Below are positions 32,177 to 44,689 of a stretch of DNA of 64,000 nucleotides, piece by piece (the first letter of the stretch is position 1; each line of letters begins with the position of its first letter). Location of the stretch: the NCBI GenBank assembly GCA_958295665.1, contig OY282560.1:53816333-53880332 (forward strand), written 5' to 3'. The notes under the pieces are model-generated. The model was given only the letters and a program-made list of their open reading frames with translations, did not search any database and was not told the origin of the DNA. Position numbers and translations under genes: made by a program. Source of the DNA: Tipula vernalis (taxonomy: Eukaryota; Arthropoda; Insecta; Diptera; Tipulidae).

Positions 32177-34681
32177 CTAATAAATAGTTCCTATTGCACA
32201 ACCTATTTTTTTCATGGCCTTAAAAAAAATTTTTACCATAAGGCAGGGCTGAAATCAGAGTTTTGAAAATAAAATAAGGCTTAAATGAAAAACTATGGTA
32301 TGGTCAACCTATTCCCACCTATATCCAACCTAGCCGAGGCGAGAAGGAGAATGTCAAAATAAAACTGAAGACAATTTCTGCTGTTAGCATTTAACCTTTG
32401 CTAGAAAAGAAAGATGCAAGGGAGACTGCATTTTATTTAAATGTAAGCAAAGGATTTGAGAATATTGATGTCAAGGCGTATTGGACGAATGAAATTTCCC
32501 TTATCAGACTGAATAAATCCAGACTTGCATCCAACTTTCTAGTCTGAAAATGTTACAGTAAAGGGAGGTAATTCAGTTCGCAAATTTGACATGTTTGAAT
32601 TGATATTATCTGCTAAAGTGACTAGCACATTACTGCAAGAAACCCGTTTTATGAGTTTTTTGCCTGAGAATGATTATTATTAGTATAGCTGTTATTAAAT
32701 TAGGGGAGCCCAGAATGAGATAGTGGAGTACAGGAGTAACCACTAGGTCGTTTGCGCTGGCTCGGCGGTCGATAGAAGGGAAGAAATTACACCTAATATT
32801 GAGTTGTATTGTTCGGTGTGTTCGCCACCAGATGTCACCAACAGTTGGGTTGAAAGTAGTTTGTTTTATTCATATAATTTCCTGGGCACTACATACATGT
32901 ACGAACAACCTCAGCAGAGTAAAGTGCAAATCAATCGAACTTTTAGTGTACAAATTAAGTTTAAACTATGGATACCGGCAGACAGAGGAAAGACAAACCA
33001 AAATCGCTTAAAACGGTTTTTGCTACCTAAATAGATTCCGTGTCTTGGGCCACTTTCCTGAATTTCCGTAATACGATTTATGTGCATAATAATGTTTTCA
33101 AATTGTATTCCATACATCACTAAATATTTTGATTTCAGTTAAATTTGTCATAATATACAATAGATTCTGACATTTCATCTCGATAAAAGGTTATAGAGTA
33201 TATAGAGAGACATAAATAGAAATGAACTTGTTTATTTAAATTAAGATCATATTCCTCATACTTAAGATAAATTGTTGTCATCGATGACATCTATATCAAA
33301 TACATAAATAAACGTAAATGTTTTCCTTGTATAAAAACGAGAATGTATCAATCAAACCCAGACTCGCTCCATTTCTCTACAAAAAAAAAAAAAAATTAAA
33401 TATAAAGCTTTATACGTACAAATAGCAATTGGTTGGAAAATTGATTAAATTGAAAGAAATAATAAAAGCTCGAGACAAGTAAATAAACATACACATGTAT
33501 ACAAACACACACACACACGCATATATAAATATGTATAAGACAAGTATAAATAAACCAACCAAGTATGTAATATAAAAGGGGCGGGCGAGGGTACTTTAAA
33601 AAACATAATTTGTAACCTATTATTTATATTACACCACAGCGATGAAAGTTGAGGAGGAGGAGGAGGAGGCGGATGTTGTGGCGATAATAAATAAAATCTG
33701 AAATCTTGGTACCAAATAAATATTTAAAAAACCCAAAATTTATTTTAAAACAATCTAACTCTACATAACATATTTTTAATATTTGATTCACCTGAGTATA
33801 AAAAAAAAAAAATTCAGACAACATAAATTCAGCAACAACATTCCAGTGTTTTGTAAAATATTAAGATATCATGATAAACAACGTTAGGGTATGTACCTAA
33901 AAGATAGGGACGAAAATTTATTAAAGTCGAAATAATGTTTTTTGTGTATGGTGTACTTGCTGGATGCTTCTTTTTCCCTCTTTTTAGTAAAGATGTGGAT
34001 ATGGTGGTTTGTATGGTGTGGCAAACATACTCATCGTTGTTTATATAGAAGAAAAGACAGGATATCTTGAAATCAATAAATTTTTTCGGAAAATGTTGTG
34101 TTATTTATAGAAGCAAAAAAACAGAAAATTATTTTGTATCTAAATTTGTAGGCAGAATATAAAACGAGAGCCGATGAGATAGTGTATTATTAACCAAACT
34201 ACTATACATATATACTATGTAGGTACTCTTATACCAAAAAGGGCAAATATTTTATTAACATCGTTATTATCGATTCCTTCGAAACAATTTGTATAGTTGT
34301 TGCTTTTTTACCATCTTAAATATAAAAATTGTTGTGTATTTTGGATGTTTTTATACAACCATAACTCCTTGTGTGTTTGTGCCGATATTAACGTTACACA
34401 CTCATGTACATTGTATAAATACAGACCTAATTGTATGTCTTGTATGTTTTAGTTATGTAAGGATTGGAACCAAATTTTTTCCGTTCGAGATATGGTTAAC
34501 AATTCGATTTTTGTTTTGTTGCTGTATATTAAGTCAAGATAAAACCATCTAAGAAAGTTGGACAATTTGTTAAAATTGTATACAGTGATGGATTATTAAA
34601 TGAATTTTTGGGATAAAGCATGATGAAAATGTAAACGGCAAATTTAATTTTTCTGAAATATCATTCGCATTTTAGTTAGCA
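32177..34681. other. AT-rich non-coding DNA
   Basis: Short and low-complexity ORFs only. Microsatellites: (AC)n at about 33504-33519, poly(A) near 33380, (GAG)n at about 33648-33669. The segment 32700-33060 is less AT-rich and may be a decayed repeat, but no family was recognised. The right end abuts the 5' part of the LOA-like LINE. Confidence 0.55.
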
Positions 34682-35674
34682 TTTAAGGCGGAAGATCCAT
34701 CATATACACGAATTATGAAAGTTTCTGCAAGTGGGGGTATCGCCTCTGTGAAAGCAGGGGGGAGCAAAGTCGTCGGGGAGGACCCGAAAGGAACTGTCAG
34801 CATCACTGACAAACTTTTCGCGGCTCCTCGCGTGAAAATGTGTGGGGTCGCGAGGAAGCGGTACAAGAGGCTTCTTGCTGAGGGCAAACCACCCGGAAGC
34901 GAGACAAGAATATGTCCCGACGGTCTCGGGTTCTGTGGTCCGGTCTGGACTTACCTTCAGGCAGGCTGCGGAGTCGGAGATCGTTGGGATCTTGCCTACT
35001 GGATTTCCAGAGGTTGTCCTCACTGGAGAGCAGCTTAAGGCTGTCCAGGAGGGCATCCTAGATAAGGTGCTAGAGCAAGAGGCCAAGGAGCTTAAACCTA
35101 AGTTCCTTGGCAGTCAGCTTCGGCCTGGTTGGCTGGTACTAACCCGTGCTGACCGGGCCACAGTTCAGTGGTTCAGGGAGGCCACAGGCAGTATCAAGCC
35201 ATGGGAGAATGCGCAGCTGATCGTGGCCGGGAAACGTGGAAAACCTGCCTCGAGCCACGATTGTGTTCAGCACCTTCCCAAATAGTGCTGAATTGCCCAA
35301 GGAAAAGCTTTTTGGTTTTATCAAAAGCCAAAACGAGGGCATGCAGGATTAACTGGAGTGTGATCAGGAGAGAGGCGAAAGGCTCTTCGACCTTTTTCAA
35401 GTTCTCTATGTACCACTCTTCAGTTGAGAAGCTCAAGCGGGTTGGCTTTAAGGTCAACTATAAGTTTAGGACTGTACAATTGCATCCCAAGGGTGGTCAG
35501 AGTGGAGCTAAACCGGCTTCTGTCGGCGGGACCCAAGTGGTGAAGCCTGTAGAAGCTACGGTAGCGGCACCTGTAGCTAAGACCACCGGGATGACCGCCC
35601 TCTCCAGGAGACAGGTGAGGAGAAGGCGGGAAAGGCAGAGGAAGGCGTCAGGGGTTCCGCGAGGAAAGGCCTAA
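34682..35674 (+). pseudogene. LOA-type ORF1 (DUF4780-like nucleic-acid-binding protein)
   Basis: Three overlapping frame segments. 34715-34920 is basic (VARKRYKRLLAEGKPPGSE). 34900-35270 holds GFPEVVLTGEQLKAVQEGIL, PKFLGSQLRPGWLVLTRADR and GSIKPWENAQLIVAGKR, the pattern of the DUF4780-like RNA-binding domain of LOA ORF1 proteins. A third frame carries LPKEKLFGFIKSQN and the C-terminal basic tail LSRRQVRRRRERQRK ending at 35674. ORF1 proteins coat the element RNA. At least two frameshifts (near 34900 and 35275) destroy the reading. Confidence 0.78.
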
Positions 35675-35855
35675 CAAGGGCTCTCCCCGTGCAAGCCATT
35701 GGTTAGGCCTGGAGGCTCTCAGGCAGCGGGGGCCAGCAGAACGGCGATGGAGGACACTGGTCAGCCATAGGCCGGGCCGGACAAAATCAGCATGCGGGTG
35801 ATGGCGGTGCTGAAAAGGAGGCTGAGCAGGGCATTCAGAAGGGGCCTTCGGAAAA

Positions 35856-38805
35856 ATGAAGGCACACATCGCCTGCCTGCAGATAAACCTGCATTATGCA
35901 AAGGCGTCTTCGGACGTCCTTTGTCGTAGGTTTATCTGCCAAAACATTGGCATGGCTCTAATCCAGGAGCCATGGGTGATTGGTAACCAGATTAGAGGTA
36001 TACCAAATCAAGTGGATAAATTAATTTATCATAACGGAACTCAGAGTCCAAGAGCGGCTGTGTTGGCCAGTTCGCAAATTAATTTTATTTCCATTTCAGG
36101 GTTCATCTCCAGGGACTTGGTTGCAGTAATGGTGGAGGTTCAAGGTGAAAGAGGCAAACAGGAGGCTATAATGGCCTCCGCCTACTTTCCTGGAGACTCA
36201 GAGTTAATACCTCCACTTGACGTTAGGCGGCTCATAGCTCATTGCAAACGCAATGGGCTGGCGTACCTGATAGGATGCGATGCAAACGCGCACCACACGG
36301 TGTGGGGTAGCACGGACATCAATAACAGGGGTGAGTACCTTTTTGAATTTCTGATCTCAAATAATGTAGACATTGTCAATAGGAAAAGGAAACCTACTTT
36401 TATAAATGCGATTAGGCAAGAGGTCCTAGATTTGACACTTGCTAGTCCGCATTTCAGCGACTTGGTGAAAAACTGGCATGTGTCTGAAGAGGCCTCATTA
36501 TCGGATCACTTGCACATCAGATTCGATTTGGCGGCTGAGACCATGCAGCGGCAGGAAATCAGAATTCCAAAACTGACCGACTGGGACTCTTATAGAGTCT
36601 CACTCGAATCAGAAATGCCCTCGGTTGTGGGGAACATAGAGTCTCCAGAGGGTTTGGAGGAGATCTGTTCAAACCAGCTGCATAATTCTATACACTTGGC
36701 TTACGAGAACAGCTGCCCAGTTAAGCGAAGAGAGTCCACAAAGATGGTCCCTTAGTGGAACGGGACGCTGGGTAAACTGAGGAAAAAATCGAGAAGATTA
36801 TTCAACAAGGCTAAACGCACCGGTGAATGGGGCGAGTATAAGATGGCCTTGACGGAATATAACCTCGAACTAAGGAAATCCAAAAGGGCTACCTGGAGGA
36901 ATTTCTGTGAGGGAATCAATGAATTGCCCTCTGCACCTCGTCTTCAGAAAGTCCTTTCCAGGGATCATTCAAATGGTTTAGGACTTCTCCAGAAGCAAGA
37001 TGGGGGGTTCACTGAAAACCGGACGGAAACCTTAGAGGTACTGTTAGAGACCCACTTTCCGGATTCAGTAGTGGTAGGAGCACAAGAGGACTCGCATGAT
37101 CCTTCAAGAGAGGTGGCCTATGCGCCTCACAGTAGGATCTGGAGTATCTCTGGGAAACTTTTCACACCCAAAAAGGTATTGAGGAAATACTCCCCAACTT
37201 GATCCAGATGTTTCGGGCAAGTTATGCTTTTAACTATATTCCGAAACTGTGGAGGAAAGTAAATGTGGTCTTTATACCAAAGGGCGGGGGTCGTCCAGAC
37301 ACCCAGGCCAGGGCATATCGGCCAATTAGCCTCACATCGTTTCTTTTGAAGACGATGGAAAAAATCCTAGACTCTCAAATAAAAAGTGAGGTCCTTGGCA
37401 AGAATCCGCCGCATCAGGACCAGTTTGCGTATCAAACTGGTAAATCCACGGTTATGGCCCTTAGCGGTCTAGTCACGAGGATTGAAAAAGCAGTGACATA
37501 TAAAGAAATTGCCCTTTGTGCCTTTGTGGACATTGAGTGGACGTTTGATAATACATCCTATGGATCTATAGAGAGGGCAGCAATGGTGCAATGGGAAAAA
37601 GGGTTCCGCTTTCTACAATTAGGTGGATCCGTTCCATGCTGGAACATCGTGAGATTACTGCCAGACTAGGTGGCGAATCAATAACCATCAAGGCCGTAAA
37701 GGGCTGTCCCCAAGGAGGCGTACTATCTCCTCTTTTGTAGTCGTTGGTTATTGACGGACTACTGGTCCTTCTGAGTAGCCATGGGTTTGATGTCCAGGGT
37801 TATGCGGATGATGTAGCTATCATATTCAGAGGCAAGTTTGATGAGGTCATTTCTGATCGCATGCAAAGTGCACTCAATATAATATGGCAGTGGTGTTACC
37901 AGGAACGACTCAGTGTCAATCCAAGCGAAACTGTCATTGTTCCTTTTACGAGGAGGAAAAAGCTTGCGCTTACAGGTCCCTCGTTAAACGGTACTACTGT
38001 GCCTTTTTCCAGCGAGGTTAAATAACTAGGGGTTATACTAGATCAAAGACTGAACTGGAACCACCATTTGTTGAAAGTTCAAAATAGAGCCATCAAGGCT
38101 CTCTGGGTCTGTCAAAGACTCTATGGGCGTACTTGGGGACTACAACAAAAAATGATCTACTGGTCATTTCTTACAATCATTAGGCCTATGGTCACCTACG
38201 CATCGGTTGTATGGTGGTCTAAAACTGAGCAGAAGACAACGCAAACCTTAATGAATAAGGTTCAGCGTGTAGCCTGCATCGGTGTTACGGGCTCAATGAA
38301 GTCATGTCCAACCGCCGGGGTGGAGACACTTCTAGGACTGACACCATTACACCTGCATATTAAAAAGGATGCTGCAATTATGGCCCTGAAAATGCAGGCG
38401 GAAGGAAATATCAAACCAGGCAATATGGTGGGTCATCTGGAAATCCTTAAGGAATTTCAGACAGACCCTACCATAGGAATGCCTTCCGACTGTATGCCAG
38501 CTAAACTGGACTTCCACAAACCATTCTGTGTTAGGTTACCTGACCGGAATGTGTGGAGGGCAGGTGGACCATCATTTGAGCTAGGGTCCATGGTATGGTT
38601 AACAGATGGATCATAAACGGAAGATGGGGCGGGGATAGGAATACACGGGAATGGAACTACCCTCTCGAAGTCCTTGGGTACCAATGCTACCGTTTTTCAA
38701 GCAGAAGTACATGCTATAGAACTTTGCGCTAGGATAGGCATAGCAAAAGGCCTAAACGATGCAAAGATTTATATTGTATCAGGCAGCCAATCGACCTTAA
38801 AAGCT
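35856..38805 (+). pseudogene. LOA-type ORF2: endonuclease, RT and start of RNase H
   Basis: The endonuclease from ATG 35856 shows LQINLHYAKAS, ALIQEPWV (metal-binding Glu), IGCDANAHHTVWGS, NRKRKPTFIN and the catalytic SDHLHIRF, an intact set. A stop follows at 36753-36755. The linker and RT fingers run over 36843-37202, frame-shifting to 37199 (PKLWRKVNVVFIPKGG, AYRPISLTSFLLKTMEK). FVDIEWTFDNTSY replaces the usual DIxGAFD palm block. CPQGGVLSPLL near 37705-37737 is followed by a stop, then GYADDVAIIF (catalytic YADD at about 37800-37811). RNase H starts MVWLTDGS with FQAEVHAIELC; its SDSQST motif reads SGSQST, losing an Asp. The insertion begins at 38806. Confidence 0.87.
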
Positions 38806-40285
38806 GTAAGGCATCCATATAATCTTGTCTGGGACTCAACGAATTTAAAAAAAAAATAAATTTGTTTGTATGCGTGAATGAACGAACTACCCAAAAAAAA
38901 AAAAAAACAAAACAAAATGAAGGGGGTATAAATAGAACGGTTCAGAATTAAGTCGAGAGTGATGGTTGAAACAAAAACAAAGAAGAACAGTCGGGTTAAT
39001 ACCAAAATTGTGTCAGTTATAAAATATAATCAAAACAAATGTTTTAAAAAAAGGAAACAAGTGATGTTTGGCGTGAAATTTTAAGAAGTTCAAACAATTA
39101 GTTCAAAGGGAAACCAAACAAATTGCTATGATCTGGTAACTATGTTAAGTTTTGGAAATTTAAAATATTGAAATGACTTAAAATAGTGAACAGGCTTCAT
39201 TCCTGTTATTTTGTGTTTATCAAGTGATGCGAATTTATTCTATAAAAAAACCGTGTGAGAAATAATTAAATAAAAAAAATTAAAAAAATAACAAAAATCA
39301 CAAACATTTGTTTTTTCGGTACTGCTAATTGTTCATTTGAAAACAGTTAAACCAAGCGAATTTTATGTGGTAGTTATTCACTCGTGTTGCAAAAAAAGTT
39401 AACGCTTGCAAAAAAAAAGAGAATTAAAAGAAAAACATAAGTGCTATTGTTGTGAAGTTAATGTATAAATACAAAAAAAAAACCTAAAAATAATATTGAG
39501 AAAGGGAATAAGAAACCTTAATAATTAAATTAATATTAAAAGTTATAAAAAGAAATTGGTGAAACGGGATAAATACTAAATTTCATTCATCATATTCAAT
39601 AAACAACTGCAATTGCTTCATTCATGTTCCAGTCAATGGTATGTGATCTAACATTTATTTTGATTTAACATGATGGCCGCCAGCGATATCATAAGGGCCT
39701 CATCGTAATTTGCGTCGACAACTCAGCTATTTATTATAAATCATAATTCACAGTTTATTTAATTTTTTTTTTGTATTTTAATTTAATTAAATGATATTTA
39801 TGCTAAGTAGTATGCGCATACTTATAATTTACTAAATTTCCTTTATTTTATATAATTGTTCTAGTTAAGTTAGGATTAGGAATTTTTTTTTTCTTTGCTC
39901 GCTCTAATTTTTTTTTGTATTCGAGTTTTTTTTTTATCTCAATTGATGATTTGGGAATACAAAGCACCTCATGTAATCATGAGTTTACCAAGTGAACAAT
40001 ATGGCATTTGATTTTTTTGTGTGTAAATTAAAACGGAGAATGTTGTAAATTGACACGGAGTTATGGGAGCTTAAACTGATGTAAGTATGAAGCTGTAGGT
40101 GCGTTGGTATGCAATTCTTTCCCCTTTTAAACCCTTTCAACGCGGTTCCGTACCTCGACTCATGTTTCAACCTAGTTAGACCCATCCCAGGCTGAGCAGC
40201 TGACAAAATAACCGCGAACGGTTGATTGAGTGGGTCGAGAATAAATTTCTGTTAGCATAACAGGTCTTAATATGGAGGCTTGTTT
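38806..40285. mobile_element. 1.48-kb non-autonomous DNA-transposon-like insertion
   Basis: TTAAAAGCT occurs at 38797-38805 and again at 40286-40294, and RNase H coding is interrupted exactly between them. The ends are weak inverted repeats: left GTAAGGCATCCATATAAT, right (reversed) ACAAGCCTCCATATTAAG, sharing the core CATCCATAT/CCTCCATAT. No ORF. The interior is very A/T-rich with long A runs up to about 39980, then a GC-richer stretch (40020-40230). A 9-bp duplication would suit a Mutator-like element, 8 bp a hAT; the class is not settled. Confidence 0.72.
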
Positions 40286-40803
40286 TTAAAAGCTCTTCTA
40301 GTACTGTTGAGTCAAGGCTGGTATGGGATTGTCTGAAGGTTATTAAACATCTGGCAGGCTCAAATAAGGTAACACTTATGTGGGTGCCAGGTCATACTGG
40401 AATCGAAGGAAACGAGGCAGCTGATGGCCTCGCCCGTGAAGGTTCTGCCTCTCTATTTATTGGACCAGAACCCTTCTGCGGTGTCACTAAGGGACACCTT
40501 AGAGCAGCGGTAAAACGCTGGGAGGTTGTTCAAAAGTCCTCCTACTGGCGCAGAATTCCAGGTTTACGACACGCGAAGAAATTTATATCACCTTCGTCTG
40601 TCAGGGTTAAGGAGTGTCTTGAACTTAGGAAACCTGAGTTTGGGCTGCTTACTGGCTTCCTCACAGGTCATGTCCCCTTAAGGTATCACCTTAAGAAGAT
40701 TGGCCTAAGTACGACAGATGGATGCCGCTTCTGCGGTCTGGAAGCGGAATCAGCGGAACATGTTCTGTGCCATTGCCCAGCCATTTTCCAGCAAAGACTG
40801 TAA
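40286..40803 (+). pseudogene. LOA-type ORF2 C-terminus: end of RNase H and Cys-His tail
   Basis: Resumes the interrupted RNase H: FKSSSSTVESRLVWDCLKV, then VTLMWVPGHTGIEGNEAADGLA with the conserved His and Asp of the RNase H active site. The tail ends with CRFCGLEAESAEHVLCHC, a zinc-binding C-terminus common after LINE RNase H domains. The stop is at 40801-40803. Apart from the insertion and the upstream lost Asp, this part is intact for over 140 codons. Confidence 0.88.
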
Positions 40804-40984
40804 CATCTAGGAGGGAGAACAATGAGCCCGGATAGTATGTATCTTGTACCGACCAGTAGTATTGTCAGATTCATTAAGAGCCTGAATATTAACTGGACGG
40901 ATAATTAAGTAGGGTTCAGCATAATAGATCTTCTAGGTCGCGGTTCGAGGTGGCTTATCGCCCACATGGCCCACCATTAAATAA

Positions 40985-41457
40985 TAATAAGTGTTATTTG
41001 CAATGTTGTAATTATAAATAAGATGCGAAGATGAACGTGTAAACGTCACCATTTTGTACTTAGTTACATTCAAATGTAATAAATTATTCTTACACCAAGA
41101 GCTTACCCCGTCTATATCCATTTGTAATTTAACTGCATCAGATAGACTACGAATAGGAGAAAATATTTTTAGGTCGTCAGCATAAATTAGACATCGAGAA
41201 AATTTTATGCTTTTCGTGATATCATTCACAAACAAAATAAGTGGACTAAGATGTGAGACCTGAGGTACTCTAGAATAAACATAAATTGGTTTAGAAAAAC
41301 TGTTGTTAATTGCTACAGACTGTACCCGCCCAGTGAGGTACGACTCAAGCCATTTGATTAAATTATCATTAATTCCGAAGGATTTTAATTTTTGCAAAAC
41401 AATAAAGTGATTGATTGAGTCAAACGCCTTACTGAAGTCAGTGTTAATGACATCCAA
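40985..41457 (-). pseudogene. LINE reverse transcriptase fragment, minus strand
   Basis: Reads DVINTDFSKAFDSINHFIVL, then YVYSRVPQVSHLSPLILFVNDI (degraded SGVPQGSHLGPLLF block) and CLIYADDLKIFSPIRS with intact YADD, then NLLHLNVTKYKMVTF. It belongs to the same broad group as the intact LINE at 50.6 kb but is a different family. Uninterrupted but truncated at both ends; its 5' side ends at a short direct repeat near 41444-41475. Confidence 0.82.
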
Positions 41458-41517
41458 TCAATGCCCAATGACATCCATTACTCTCAATCACCGCCGTGCC
41501 ATGTTTCGTAAACTCCA

Positions 41518-42450
41518 CTAAATTATGTTCTTTCCGCAGGGCAGTGTATTAGGGCCGGTTTTATACCAACTATATACTTATGATCTTCCTACATTAGAAA
41601 ACAACACAGTGGCAACTTTAGCAGATAATACGGCGATCTTAGCTGTTGGAAAAAGCAACGAAGAATCAACACAGAAGTTACAATCAGCTATAACTCAAAT
41701 ATATAAATGGAATAAAAAGATGGAGAATAAAACTAAATGAAGCTAAATCAGTTCACATCAACTTCACAAATAGACGAATCGAACATATTCCGATTACATA
41801 AATCGGGAAATAATACCGCATGCGAACACAGCTAAGTATCTCGGCATGACCCTGCATGCTAAACTACGATGGAAAGCACACGTGAAGAAGAAAAGTGAAG
41901 AATTAAGACTTAAATACAGAAAAATGTATTGGCTGATGGGAAGGAACTCTTCTTTATCAACATACAGCAAGCTTCTACTTTATAAGCAAATATTAAAATC
42001 GATTTGAACTTATGGTATTCAGCTTTGGGGTTGTACCAAACAGAGCAACGAAAATATCATCCAAAGATTTCATGTCAGGAACAATGACCTTCATAGGGAC
42101 CTTAAAATGAACCTCATCTTAAATGAAATCCAGGAAAAAGCACGGAGACATGAAGAAAAACTTCGCCAACATGTGAACATTGAGGCAATTCAGCTCCTAA
42201 GCATCACGAATTTAGCACGCAGACTTAAAAGAACCAAACCTTTTGAGCTGGTGTGATTGTCAATTTAAGCAGCATTATGCTGATCTAAAATCCACTACCT
42301 AGATGTGGTTTACTTCAATTTACCAAACACTATGGAACGCCAATGGGAAGAAGCCATAGATTAATTTAAGTTAGTAAATTAAGTCAGAAACAAACTGCTC
42401 ATTAGTCCAGGAGACTAGATAGTAATTACATAAAATAAATAAATAAAATT
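41518..42450 (+). pseudogene. Jockey-type LINE 3' end with TAAA tail
   Basis: Begins in the RT at FFPQGSVLGPVLYQLYTYDLPTL; the catalytic block reads TLADNTAILAVG, with Asn in place of the second Asp. After a frameshift near 41730 it continues NEAKSVHINFTNRR-like sequence and, near 41830-41930, AKYLGMTLHAKLRWKAHVKK and KYRKMYWLMGRNSSLSTY, typical of Jockey/Juan-type elements. The C-terminal part runs to about 42260. It ends in TAAAATAAATAAATAAAA at about 42431-42449. 5'-truncated, inactive. Confidence 0.82.
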
Positions 42451-42755
42451 TTGGCAATGGTATTGGCGGCGTTCAAGCCATAAGGTCTATTTTTATCCCA
42501 CTAAAATAACCGACTCTGGACAGGGATACAAATTTGGAACAGACCCACTCTATTGTGAGAATCCACGAAATAACCATTTAATCAAAATCTCGAGCTTAAA
42601 TCAAAAAGTTTTAAGGTCAATTCAAATACATACCTATGTGTATATAGCTATCTGTGATAAAAACTATTCAGTCATTAGATTTGTATATTATTAAATTATT
42701 TACATTCGACTAGCGTAGTGACTTATTCTAGTTTCTAGTCTATTTTTTGGAATAT
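42451..42755. other. Short unassigned non-coding stretch
   Basis: No coding or repeat structure recognised between the Jockey tail and the foldback repeat. Confidence 0.5.
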
Positions 42756-43042
42756 TGCCGAAAGGCCGAATGTCAATAGGACGAATGTCGAAAGGCCGAA
42801 TGTCGCAACGCCGAATGTCGAAAGGTCGAAAGGGTCGGAAGGCCGAATGGGTCGCAAGACCAAATGTCGAAATGCCATCGGTTCGGCCATTCGACCCATT
42901 CGGCCTTTAGGCAATCGGCCTTTCAACTCGCGACCCATTTGGCAATTAGACATTCAGCCTTTCGACCATACGACATTCGGCCTTCCGACCCATTCGGTCT
43001 TTCGACATTTTCGGCCTTCTGACATTCGGCCTTTCAACATTG
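42756..43042. repeat. Foldback of GACATTCGGCCTTTC-type short repeats
   Basis: The left half (to about 42880) consists of GAAAGGCCGAATGTC-like 15-base units, the right half of their complement GACATTCGGCCTTTC, interspersed with GACCCATTCGG variants. The whole can fold on itself about its centre near 42885. The ORFs on both strands here are translations of the repeat, not genes. Confidence 0.9.
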
Positions 43043-44689
43043 AACATATTTTTTGAATTTCACGGATGTGTTTTTTGGTATCATTCGCTGAAATTCACGA
43101 GAATTTTCAAAAATCCATTGAAACACAATGAAGGGTTATGGGAAGAAAGGGACGATTTGGCGAACTGCTTTCATCAACTTTAACTGCGCCTTAGTTTTCA
43201 ACAATAATTTTAATTAGGTGCTCCTATCGAATTTTAAATTTTCTTAAACTAATGACAACTACTATATAACGATAAGAGTGAGTTTGGATAAATCACATTA
43301 CCTACCAGCAGTAAATGCCGCTCCTCAAAAATATTTTTCGGTTAGTATTTACCTGAATTGGCCAACATAATGAATTCTGACCGTTTTTCAAAGTGACTAG
43401 AACGAAAAAAAAAAAAAAAAAAAAAATTAAATTAAATTGAGATAATATTTAGACAAGCATTTATTTATTCAACCCTTTTATGTTATCACTACAACGAAAT
43501 TAGCAAACTTCCTCCTTCCAACCCTTAATAATATTTGTACATTCATATAAACATAACCTCATTGTCATTATATATTGTACAGCACCGCATTGTTAAATCA
43601 ATTCACACTCAATTTTTGGCCGAAAATAAAAATATTTGAAGTACGAGAGTAAACAAATAATTATGTGATGTGTACGTCATTTATGTACAAATACAAAGTA
43701 CACACAAAATTCAATCAAACCTTAAACTATTCGTAAGAATGCGAACAATACCAAAAAAAAATTTTCTTATCAATTTTGTGCTGTATACGAGTATATAATA
43801 CCATCACGACTAATATATAGAAGAGACCCCGATTTTTTTTTTTTTTTTTGGAAAGAACGTTTACTCTTATATAGCATAAATAAATAAGAATGATTCAAGA
43901 TCAACTGAATTTAGATTTTTTTTTTTTTTTTGTATTTACATACCATACATACAGATATGTGTTCCTAAATGAAACGAAGAAAAGAGTTTGGATTTCTTGT
44001 ACGTACGTACATATTATGAAACACGTGTGCAAGTATAGTTTCCTTCTTTAAATTTACAACAAAAGGCCAACAGTTTTTTTAGTTTTTTAACGTCGTACCT
44101 ACTTACACAAATAGGCGAATGTTTAGATTGTACATAATGTATACAGTAGGGTTAAAAATTCTGTACCCACATTTCATGTAAAATAAGTGTTATTATGTTT
44201 GTGTACGCATAAGTATGTGTAACCTTTTTGTGGTGCTTTCAATTAGTGATAATTTCCCTTATTTTTGTGTGTATGTGTGTGCTTCTTAGTCGTACTATCG
44301 TGAGCTATTAAAAAATAGAAAACTTTTCGTTTTTTTTTTTGTATTTTTATGAGTTGTACTTTACATTGATACAACATGGGGGTTGGAAAATGCTAGATAT
44401 GTATTTAGAAAAATGGAAAGTTTTTTTTTTTTACTGACATCTGTAATTCTCATTAGATTTTAATTTTAAATTAAAATTTTATTCTCAAGCTTTTGGGAGA
44501 TATGAACATTTGTGGGAGGTTGTAACACAATAGGTTTGCGGCAGTTTTTAAATTTTATCCTATGCCGATTAGTTTTACACGAAGCTTCATAAAATAAAAT
44601 TAATTTACATACATTTTAGTACTTATACTCTAATAATTAAAAAATAAAATAAACAATAATAATAAATTCCATTACCATCGCACATGCGA
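43043..44689. other. AT-rich non-coding DNA with homopolymer runs
   Basis: Poly(A) near 43408-43428, poly(T) near 43833-43849, 43917-43931 and elsewhere. No gene, splice pair or element ends recognised. The last part (44640-44690) grades into the satellite. Confidence 0.55.

Larger units (their letters stand above)
34682..40975 (+). mobile_element. LOA-like LINE (ORF1, endonuclease, RT, RNase H), split by an insertion
   Basis: Two-ORF non-LTR element: ORF1 with a DUF4780-like domain, ORF2 with AP-like endonuclease, RT and RNase H plus a Cys-His tail. RNase H within a LINE with this ORF1 points to the LOA clade. The element is more GC-rich than its surroundings. Frameshifts and stops inactivate it. 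RNase H is interrupted at 38806-40285 by a separate insertion with a 9-bp duplication. The 3' end is near 40975; no clear tail. Confidence 0.85.

Noticed and set aside
32799..33034. Overlapping ORFs in a less AT-rich patch, considered as an LTR or exon.
   Set aside because: No repeat partner found at the other end of the Bel-Pao element and no splice signals.
42735..43056. ORFs on both strands rich in repeated RPIRP or FGLSTF words.
   Set aside because: They translate the foldback repeat in opposite directions.
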